DNA of 64,000 bases from Sceloporus undulatus (lineage: Eukaryota; Chordata; Lepidosauria; Squamata; Phrynosomatidae). Made by a program: the position numbers and the translations under genes. Location: positions 66,046,752-66,110,751 of the forward strand of contig NC_056527.1 in the NCBI RefSeq assembly GCF_019175285.1. Direction: 5' to 3'. The notes under the pieces are model-generated. The model was given only the letters and a program-made list of their open reading frames with translations. It did no database searches and was not told the origin of the DNA. Below, one piece after another: positions 21,830-44,000 of this stretch (within the stretch, counting starts at the first letter, position 1; the number at the start of each line of letters is the position of its first letter).

Positions 21830-21930
21830 CAAGGGCCTTTTAGTGCCAGCCTCTGAGGAAAAGAGGAGGAGGAGGCCCCAAAGGATGCTGGGAGAGAAGC
21901 CTCGGCCGCCATTTTAACTGAGGGCAAGAT
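21830..21930 (-). promoter_or_regulatory. candidate C7orf25 promoter / first exon
   Basis: On the - strand 21916-21904 reads AAAATGGCGGCC (YY1-type element as in many housekeeping TSS regions), followed by a GC-rich stretch and CCCAGCATCC. This is about 5.8 kb upstream of the C7orf25 acceptor and in the right orientation for its non-coding first exon. Alternatively the motif belongs to another repeat. Confidence 0.3.
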
Positions 21931-22008
21931 TCAGGCCCTCAAGCCTCCTCTCAAGGCTACTTATCCCTAAATTCTCGTCTAATAAGCATCCACATTGATG
22001 AAATAAAC

Positions 22009-22150
22009 CGGTTTGAGGCCTCTTTAAGGGGCCCGGTTGCGGGCTGTGGAATTCTGGGAATGGTAGTTTGTTGGGCCCCAGAGCAAACTACCATTCCCAG
22101 AATTCCACAGCCCGCAGCCGGGCCCCTTAAAGAGGCCTCAAACTGCTTTA
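22009..22150. repeat. near-perfect hairpin (MITE family B type)
   Basis: 'tttgaggcctctttaagggg' and 'ccccttaaagaggcctcaaa' are inverted and continue through 'gggctgtggaattctgggaa' and 'ttcccagaattccacagccc' with a loop at 'ttgggccccaga'. Arms are about 65 bases with very few mismatches, so it is a young or selectively kept palindrome. Confidence 0.85.
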
Positions 22151-23500
<1,350 letters not shown>

Positions 23501-23503
23501 AAT

Positions 23504-23620
23504 CAGCCGGCAGCATAGCATAATGGTTGGAGCGTTGGGCTGTGAATCTGGAAAGGCACTTGCAAACCTCTGAACAAATCTTGCCAGTCAAATCTCAGGA
23601 GCAGAGTAACATGAGAAAGT
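23504..23620 (+). mobile_element. degraded MIR-like SINE
   Basis: 'ccggcagcatagcataatgg' (head), then 'gcaaacctctgaacaaatct' (tail region) with the middle deleted. Confidence 0.5.
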
Positions 23621-23759
23621 GGAAGCATTTGATTCACATAACAGATGTTGTCTCTGTACCACAATGTTAAACCAATGTTGATATTAAATTGCATTGTTTT
23701 ATAGATTATAGACATGTCTCTTTAACTAAAATGTACTTACCTGAGTTTAGAGAAGTGTT

Positions 23760-24330
23760 CAGAATCTGCAGCTAGCGCAAAATTACAGCAGCCAGACTGG
23801 TGTCACGTGTGATAACACACTGGTCCTGCAAACGCTATGCAGGCTCCCAATTTGCTTCTCAACTCAACCCAAGGTGTTGGTGTTGACCTACAAAGCCCTA
23901 GGTTATTTGGGGCCAAGATATCGGAAAGACTGCCTCCTCCCAGATGACCCTGCCAGATTTCTGAGATCTTCAGAGGAGGCCCTGTTGTGTGTCCCAACAC
24001 CTTGTGAAGTTTCATTACATGTAAAAGGGCTTTCTCTGTAATAGTGCCTCAACTGTGGAGCACTCCATCCGAGGAAGTTAGGCAGGCCCCATCTCTCTTA
24101 AGCTTTGTGTGGATAACCAAAACAGTGGTGTTCTCCATGGCATTCAATGTTTGAAATTGACGTTTTAACTGTTTCAAAACTGGATTCTGGGGTTGCTTTT
24201 AGACTTGTAGTTTTTAAAGAGTATTTTAATGTGTTTTTTAAATGTTTTTATCTTTATATTGTTTTAATTCATTTTATTTGTTCAGGAGCCCTGTAGACTG
24301 GGAGGCAACACAGAAACACTATCAATAACA
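23760..24330 (+). mobile_element. L2-clade LINE 3' fragment
   Basis: Translated blocks match the L2 reverse transcriptase C terminus: VLVLTYKALGYLGPRY near 23876-23923, LLPDDPARFLRSSEEALLCV near 23932-23991, then 'gcctcaactgtggagcactc' of the terminal coding region and an AT-rich 3' UTR. It is dead, with frame breaks. Confidence 0.75.
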
Positions 24331-24599
24331 ATGTGAAGTCAAAGGCTTTCACAGCCAGCATCAGTAACACATAGGCTCAAAGTTCACATTACTCTGTACT
24401 CTAAGTATGGATTTTTACACTGTTTCACACAGTGCTGTGGGATTCTCATCCCTTATGTAAAAGTGGGGAAACAGTGGCTCTTCAAATATTAGATGCGAGC
24501 TCCCACCAGCTCTCAGCCAATATGAGATAGAGGGAGTTACAGGCCAACAGCTGAAAGGTCACTGATTTCCCATTCTTCTAAGCATAGAAAAGAATCTAA

Positions 24600-24832
24600 G
24601 GCCTGTTACAGACTGCCAAAATAAAGCTGCTTCGGGTCTCTTTGGAGGTATGCTATTTAAATGATGCATGGGTCCTAAGAGTCCGGAGGTCGCGCCAAAG
24701 CCACACTCCATTCCTAAGCACTGGAGGGCAGCTTTGGTGCAGCTTCCGGATTCTTAGGATGCATGCATCATTTAAACAGCATACCTCCAAAGAGACACGA
24801 AGCAGCTTTATTTTGGCAGTCTGTAACAGGCC
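24600..24832. mobile_element. palindromic MITE, family A, copy with TAA duplication
   Basis: The ends GGCCTGTTACAGACTGCC and GGCAGTCTGTAACAGGCC are perfect inverted repeats and the rest of the 233-bp element is a nearly perfect palindrome (arms about 115 bases). The flanking triplet TAA is duplicated at 24597-24599 and 24833-24835. The frames seen on each strand are by-products of the palindrome. Confidence 0.92.
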
Positions 24833-24835
24833 TAA

Positions 24836-26472
24836 CTTTTCTACCAAAGAGAGACAAGCTTCTTCTGTGGTCCTAGCTTTTGTATACACCCTGCTGATTG
24901 GAGCATCATTTTGAGCCCTTTCTCAGCCTCAACACATTTGTAGGAGAAAAAAGGTCCATCTGGATTCTAGACATACAAAGAAACTACTCCCTCCCAGCAG
25001 TTTTGTTTCTACCATCTTAGATATAGTAAAGCAATCTGTACAACTGCTCTTCCCTTACCCTTAAGCACTTATTTTATGCAGAGCCACCCTATGTGACAAA
25101 GACCCCTCTAGTCATTAATATTTTATGCACAAAACATCAATCTCCAGTGCAAGGAGGGGATGGATGAAGATAATCTTTGAAGCAGTGGGCAGCAACTGAA
25201 TTCTCTGCTACTATGAGCAGTGCAAACTACCTTGTTTTAAGTTAAAAACAGAGCACCTTGTATACTTAAGGTAAGCAGTAACACTACTCCTGTCCCAGCA
25301 ATAGTGAACAAAAGGTGTAATGTAACAAGCAACACAATTATCACATTAAAGCCCCCATCCTGTAACAATAATAACCAGTTGAATTTGTGTTCCAACAAGT
25401 AATAGAACAAGTTTTTTAAAAACATTCAGAGCTCTGGCCCCATATATTATAGTAGCTGAACTTGGAAGCTTTTTCTATGCTCAGATATCCTAGTTATATC
25501 TTGATTCTGCTATATGCAGAAAATTCATGAGATTTTGGAAATAATGTTCACATGGAGGTGAGATATCTGGAAGACTAAAGACTTTTCCTGGGCCCAAACT
25601 TTCTTCCCAGTACTTCCACTGAAAACATAACACTTGAGAAGATCAGAACCTGCCAAGGATGCTCTGCCTCATTCTCTCCCCCTGCCCAAACTGCTATCAC
25701 ATACAACACAGGGACTCTTCTAGGACATATACCTCTCTGCAACTAGTTGGCAGAACCCAATTTCTTCAGGGAAACAGGATTCAAAAGGATGACTCTTCCC
25801 ACACACCTGATGGCAGAGCATTCATAACACACATGTACCCCTCAGGTTACGCCCCTTCCCTTCAACTAACAGATTATCTCATGTGGGCAGACATTCTAAT
25901 GAAATTAAAGCTTGTTTTCGTAATAGTTATCATTGCCTGCTCTGACCAGTAGTACCTGTCTAACAGGCCTTCTATATTTATGCAAGGTATCGGCTTCTAG
26001 TTTTAGCTCTTCTTACAAGTTACCTGCCACCACAGAGGCTCGCGTAACATCTGAAATTGTCTCTCAGACACAGATTCAGAAAGTTTACTTGCAGAAACTA
26101 TTTAACTACCGTATTTTAGTTAAGAGGCCCACTCCAAAGGATTTTAAATTATGTTTTAGTGTAATGGATTTGTCACAAAAATATGAGAAATAAGTTAACT
26201 TAATATAGTTAATATCCTCTGTTGTTTCAACCAGACGTTACAACGCTCTTTATATGTTTATTTTTCTCAGAGTCTATGAACTCTTGTACAGTGTTTAATG
26301 TTGTAAGAGCAATAATTCCATATTTCAGTATCGTACAGTAGCATTTGAATCCATAATATTTCTTTAAAAATCTATCAAATAAACAGAGTAGAAATGAGAG
26401 TGCAGAAGCCAATATTTCAATGGCTAACGTAAAAAAAGAAGAATGTATCCAGGTGATTTTCCTGAACCCACA
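24836..26472. other. 3' flank of PSMA2, no other gene seen
   Basis: No repeat landmark or exon was recognised other than the PSMA2 3' UTR. A PSMA2 poly(A) signal candidate AATAAA lies at 26262-26257 on the - strand, 211-216 bases past the stop codon. Confidence 0.5.
26257..26262 (-). terminator. PSMA2: candidate PSMA2 poly(A) signal
   Basis: AATAAA on the - strand, about 210 bases downstream of the PSMA2 stop. Its position is normal for a short 3' UTR. Cleavage site not determined. Confidence 0.5.
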
Positions 26473-37507
<11,035 letters not shown>

Positions 37508-38082
37508 CTTGACCCGCACAATCCCGACGCTTCTGCGGCTGCGCGGGAGAGATGAGGGCAGGCGGTCACCTCGGCGCATGCGCAGGGAGAGAGGAAAGTG
37601 ACCTCGGCGCATGCGCAGGGAGGGAGGACAGTGACCAAGCGCTCAAGACCGGAAGTCGGCAGCCCCCGCTCATAGCCAATGCGAGGACTTCGGACTACGA
37701 CTCCCATAGTGCCTTAGCGGTGGCTGTGGTGGGAGAGGACGGTGGGAGTTGTAGTTCCTCAAGGAAGGTGCCCCCCTCGCAAGGCAAAATGGAGGATGTG
37801 ACCAAAGCAAAGCGAGAAGGACTCCCTGTCGATACAAACCTATGCTTCTCAGGGCATTTTGGGGTTTGTATGTGGCGACGAGCGCCCCCTGCCGTCGAAC
37901 GTCGTTAGTGTTCTAGCCTACGATGGAGCCGGAAATGAGCCAGGGCCGCTGGGAGTTGTAGTCCCCGCTTCCGGAAAGTGGCGAAAGGGAGACGCGACGG
38001 AGTGTAGGGAAGGGACTCGGTTTCCCACAATCCTTAGCGCCTCTCAGGCTCAGTGGCTGGAAGAGGGGCCTCCCAAAACAAA
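37508..38082. promoter_or_regulatory. divergent CpG-rich promoter of PSMA2 and MRPL32
   Basis: The two start codons lie head to head, 575 bases apart, in a GC-rich interval. Visible motifs: two NRF1 sites GCGCATGCGC at 37574-37583 and 37607-37616, in a 33-bp tandem duplication; ETS/GABPA-type CCGGAAGT at 37649-37656, CCGGAA at 37929-37934 and TTCCGGAAA at 37969-37977; a CCAAT at 37676-37680; three ZNF143-like ACTACRACTCCC motifs (37694-37706 on +; 37744-37756 and 37952-37964 on -). YY1-type ATGGCGG overlaps both start codons (CAAGATGGCGGAG for PSMA2, AAAATGGCGGCG for MRPL32). NRF1, ETS and YY1 sites are typical of nuclear genes for mitochondrial and proteasome proteins. Several upstream frames here are CpG-island artefacts. 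Confidence 0.8.
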
Positions 38083-41000
38083 ATGGCGGCGCTCGTGGTG
38101 GTTGCGGCAGGGGCGACGTTCCCTTCCCCGTTGCCTGGCTTTCGTCGCTTTCTCCGGAGCTGCTGGGGGCGCCTCGGGGGCAGCAGCCCTCCTTGGGGTA
38201 AGAGCTGGGGGCAGGAGTGAGTAAGGAGTGAGTAAGTGTTGGGCTACAGGGTCCAACTCCCAGGGCAGCCATGAAACCCACTGGGTGGCCTTGGCCAGGT
38301 CACACTCTCTCAGCCTCAGAGGAAGGCAAGGGCCAACCTCCTCTGGACAAACCTTGCCAAGAAAAGCCCATGACACCATTAGGCTTGAAGGTTCACAACC
38401 ACAACAAAGAAGGCTGGGTGGCTTCCCTCTTGTATGGAGAGAGAGCTGCCAAAACACCCCCCTGTTTGGGGAAGCAAGGATGGCCCATCATCCACAAGGA
38501 CTGCAGCACCTGCCCCAGGGACCCTCATCCCTCCATATTGGCAGGTTTGGTTAATATGTCCTCTCTAGGAATATCTGGGTCCTCCCAGCGCAACTCTATG
38601 GTCAACTTTAACCAAAGGTTGCACCGAAAGGCCTAGAGATTCCTAGAGAGGTGTCCTTTCAGGTAAAAACATGGTTTTCATTATATGCGAATACGGAGGG
38701 ACAAGAGTAGTTCATGAATATGGACAGCGCCTTTATTTTGCAGGGAAACGCGTGGCTAAGTTAACGGAGAGCAAGTACATTGGGGTTAGGAGTGAAAGAC
38801 ACACACACACACCAATGAATGTGGGGAAAACATAAGCAAAAACAACCACAACACTGTTCTTTTACCTCTCTAGGACTCTCCAGGTCTTGCAATGCAACTC
38901 TTGTCGTCAGTAAGTAACTTTATCATCATGCCCTGTTTCCCTGGAAAGAAGACATTCCCATAAAATAAGCCATAGCGGGATTTCTAAGCATTTGCACAAT
39001 ATACCCCGAAAATAAGACATAGGCCTGTTACAGACTGCCAAAATAAAGCTGCTTGGGGTCTCTTTGGAGGTATGCTATTTAAATGATGCATGGGTCCTAA
39101 GAGTCCAGAGGTTGTGCCAAAGCCACACTCCATTCCTAAGCAACAGAGTGCAGCTTTTGGTGCAGCTTCCGGATTCTTAGGATGCATGCATCATTTAAAC
39201 AGCATACCTCCAAAGATACACGAAGCAGCTTTATTTTGGCAGTCTGTAACAGGCCAGTGATTTGAAAAACTGGGCAACACTAAACTCACCATCATGAGTT
39301 CATCCCCCTTTAAACTTAGTTAGAAGGCTGTTCCTAGCAAAAGCAACATTCCTAGTTTGGGAGGCTGAGAAGGCTTTGCTTTAGAAGTGACTCTACTTGA
39401 GCTCCCGCTAAGGGACCTCCCTGGTCTGTCAGGTCACATAAAGTAGCCCAAGGGCTAGCTGGTATTCCTCTGTTGCTCTTTGCATCCCGTCATAAAAATA
39501 TATCATGGATCAAAAAACAGCAGTGACTCAGATGTAGGAGAAAGTGTGTTGTGTGCCTTCAAGCCATTTCCATCTGAATCTTAGGTCTGAACCTTGATCT
39601 GAATCCTAGGTCTGAACCTTGACCTGAANNNNNNNNNNNNNNNNNNNNNNNNNNNNNNNNNNNNNNNNNNNNNNNNNNNNNNNNNNNNNNNNNNNNNNNN
39701 NNNNNNNNNNNNNNNNNNNNNNNNNNNNNNNNNNNNNNNNNNNNNNNNNNNNNNNNNNNNNNNNNNNNNNNNNNNNNNNNNNNNNNNNNNNNNNNNNNNN
39801 NNNNNNNNNNNNNNNNNNNNNNNNNNNNNNNNNNNNNNNNNNNNNNNNNNNNNNNNNNNNNNNNNNNNNNNNNNNNNNNNNNNNNNNNNNNCCTAGGTCT
39901 GAACCTTGATCTGAATCCTAGGTCCTGAACCTTGACCTGAATCCTAGGTCTGAACCCTGATCGTGAATCCTAGGTCTGAACCTTGACCTGAATCCTAGGT
40001 CTGAACCTTGATCTGAATCCTTGATGTGAACCTTGATTAAGAGTTCTTCTTCTTCTGACGTTTCGCTAGCATCTGTGGCTGGCATCTTCGAAGAAGATGC
40101 CAGCCACAGATGCTGGCGAAACGTCAGGAAGAAACTCTTTCTAGAAAACTGGCCCACAAGCCCCAAAAAACCCACAATAAAAACACCATGGGGTTTACCT
40201 TGCAAGATTTGTTCAGAGGAGGTTTGCCATCGCCTTCCCCTAGGCACCCAGCAGGTTTCATGGTAGAACTGGGAATCAAACCCTGGTCTCCAGGGTTGTG
40301 GTCCAACCACTCAAAACATTATGCCACACTGACTCATACATAGGAGAAACTTAAGTATTAGTTATCCAGGATATTGAGGCCTTCCTAAAACAGCCTCTTG
40401 TGACATATTTCACGGACCGTGTCCAAACTGTGTAACAAGAGAGCAGAAGCTGCGGTCATAATTACTATGGGAATGAAAAGGGGCAATCTTGTCTTCTCCC
40501 TTAAAAAAAAGGATGCTAGGCTGTTCGTTTTTATATTGCTATCGGTCCATTTTATATCAAATATTCATTAGAAGGACTTCATTAATAAAAATACTCTGCT
40601 GAGTATTGCATCATATTAATCAAAAACTGATAGGTGTTTGTAATGTAATTGTCTCTTGTTTCTTTCAAGCTCCTGCTTTGGTTGTACAGGGCCCCCTTCT
40701 CTACTGGAACAAGTGGAGGAAAAGGCTGAAACTGCAGAGTCTCCAGTTTTTTAGACACCGTATTCTGGATGGCCAGCTCCGAAGTCAAGGCGCACCTTGA
40801 ATTGAATCGCTGTCGCCGAGGAATCCTAGGAATCTTATAAAGTTAAAGGTAGCTCATTACTTCTACTGGCTTCCTATCTTTATTTGTGGAAAATTTCCTT
40901 CAGCTTTATGTTTTCAAGTTTCAAAGATATGCCCGTGTTAGTCTTAGAATCAGTATGTAGAGAGATGTATGATCTCTCTACATAATGTTTTCAAGATGCT

Positions 41001-44000
41001 TATCTTTCATTTTTGAGATTACCCCAGTACTGTAAAAGCCACGTTGTTTCTCTGTCCCTAATTTTGATATTCTACAGAATGAGTGATCAAAGTATGGCCC
41101 TCTGGTTGTTGCAACTCTTGCTATTCCTTTTCATTGGCTATACTGGCTGAGAGTTGCATCCAACAACATTAGAACTGTATTTGTGCAGCCCCCCTTTTCT
41201 AAAGTTGCAACTGCCATTTAGTCTTAAATGCATTGACATTTCCTGTAGTATGAGTAAAAAATATTTAAAGGAAGTTCTCTTATCGCACCAAAGTCTTAAT
41301 TTGTGGGGATATGTGGACTATATACAGAATATGATTACTACAGCTCAACACTAAAATTGATGAAAATGATTAGTTTTTGGAGCCCAAACTAAAACTTAGG
41401 TCCTATACAGACGCCCCAGAATAAGCTGCTTCAGTCTCTTTGGAGTATGCTGTTTAAATGAAGCACACGTCCTAAGAGTCTGAAACTTGTGCAGTAGCTG
41501 TGCTCCAGTCCTTAGGACTGGATCGTGGCTTTAGCATGGCCTCCAGACTCTTAGGACGCATGCAACATTTAAACAGCACACCTCAAAGTGACCCAAGCAG
41601 CTTTATTTTGGCCTGTCTGTATGGGGCCTTTAGTCTGGGATTAAGTACAGTCAGCCCTCCATATCCATGAATTTTGATTCAAGCATCCATGGATTGAAAA
41701 CATTTTAAAAATATATGATTCCCAAAGCCAAACCTTGATTTTGCCATTTTATATCAGAGACACCATTTTACTATGTCATTGTATTTAATGGGATTTGAGC
41801 ATCCATGTATTTTGATATCCACAAGAGATCCTGGAACCAGACTCCCGGTGGTACCAAGGGCCTGCTGGTAGTGCATTATCTAAACAATGTATCAGCATGA
41901 ACTACAGTGCAATCTGTGATCACTCCTGGAATCAGTTGTAACTAGAGTATTCTAACGTAACCCAGAGGAAATGTTTAGTGTTTTGTACATTTAAGGGTAA
42001 AGTAAGAGAAGGGTGTTAAAGCAGTCCAGAAACGACAACAGAATTCAGAATATGTATTCTAGGGGAAGCTAAATTTATGGGGATATCTTTTTAAAAAATG
42101 AAATTATTTTGCTAATTAAATAATCCAATTGCTATCCAAACAAATTGAATCAATTGATAAGGCAAGCTGCAGCCACCCAAACCATGCGGCTTCCCTCCGG
42201 AGTAAAAACCCCCCCGAAAAAAACGGGTTCTTTTAGGTGCTGCGGGGCAGATGTCACGAGTGCACCAATGGCGCACTTGCGACATTAAGCGCCGTGCGGA
42301 CGCTGCACAATTGCCATTGGATACCCACAGTGCTTACGTCACAATGGTGGTGCCCGTGTAAACAGGATGCCACCCATATTTACGCCGCCACTCCATACTG
42401 AGTTTGGGGCCATGCGGTTGCCATGTCCCTTGTAGCGCTGCCTCCATGCCACAAAGGGCCCCGCCTGTATTTGGCCTAAGTCAGCACAAACTCTCACTGA
42501 TTCAATGGGGCTACCCTAGTTTAATTGGCAGTTGGATTTAGGCCTATGAATTTTGCGTAATATTGTCCAGCGCCTAAAAAAAATGTGGTTCCAGTGATCT
42601 ATCCTTAATTTAAAATGAGGTGAGTTGCTGATTTGAGGGGATGTAAAAAATTGGTCCTCCTGTCAGCAAGTACACATAATCTTAGATTGCTGCAAAATTG
42701 TAATGTGCCAGATGATAATGTGATGCTCATTTCTCTGCATATGTTCTTAGCATTTGTAAAACTTTTATCTCACACACTTGTCATGTATTTTAATCTGTGT
42801 TTTTTTCCTTGCCTTTAGAGAAACATAGATGTCTGTCCTCAGTGTGGCAACCTGAAAACAGAAGCATATTCTTTGCGGCTATTGTTATGAGAAGTTTAAA
42901 CAGGAACCATTGCCATAAGGAAAAATGGGGATACTGGAAGGAGGGCCCCATAAGGCTCTCCCACTGTAGAGACTGTTGTGCTGTACGAAGGGGAAAGAAG
43001 CCCAGGGACCAAGATGAAGGCAAGCGGATTATAGAAAGAAATAGGAAAACGTCCATCATGGTTCACGCTGGACTGATCATGGGGGATCTCACGGTTTATA
43101 AATACAAGAAAAGTTTCTGATAATTCCCAAGAAGGGTACAACTTTAAAAAAAATCTAAAGAAGGAGTAAAAATGTGATCAGGAATTAATTGCATTTTGAA
43201 TAACTTGGCAACTGGAGTGTATTCATCTACTAGTGGGGTAAAAATCCTGCTGGTGCAGTTATGTTGGATTACACCATTGCACAGTTGTAACAGTCTCCTG
43301 CCACACTTTGTACAACAAAGACTGTAATGGATACCATCCTTGTACTATCAAGAGCAGCTCTCTAAGCAATGGATCATATGCTAGTGCTATAACTTCATTT
43401 TATACAGGCTGTCAGTTTTGTTGTCCATGTCACAGTCTAAAGTTCTCTGTTTCAGGTAGATTTTTTCCCCTATCTGTACCATGGTTTCATGTTAAACTGC
43501 AAATTCTAACATGCTTTTGAAACCAAAGCATGACTAAACTGCATTTGAAAACTAAAATAAAGTATATTCCCTTTTATAATGAGTTACCATGTGTCCCTCT
43601 CTTTGAAATTAAGGTTTTGTTGAGCAAGGAGATTGTATGAGATGTAGGTCAAACTAACGTTTTATCCTCCTGAGCAATGGACTGAGTTGATAGGACACTG
43701 TTACCAAATCACCCGTTGGTTATTTCATTGTAACTGAATGCATCTCCATGAAACAGTCACTTAAGTATTCTGTGAAACAGTTGTGCAGCTGAAGCGTACC
43801 AGAATCCAAGAACCTGTGCGGTCCTTCTGTATGCAGCAACAATGAAATGGGGGTCCAAAACAGACTGCAGAAATATCCAGTTTGAGATCACTTTAACTGC
43901 TCTGGCTCAAATCTGGAATCTGGGGACTGTAGTTTTATGAGAAATTTAGCTTTCTCATTACAGAGCTCTAGTGCCACAATAAACTACAGTTCCCAGAATT

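Noticed and set aside
39547-40037. Possible CRISPR-like array
   Set aside because: The units are directly abutting 25-bp repeats without spacers, in a vertebrate genome.
42797-43120. 107-residue frame over MRPL32 exon 3, first copy
   Set aside because: It is a shifted reading of the frame-broken copy; the proper frame is intact only at 45454-45708.
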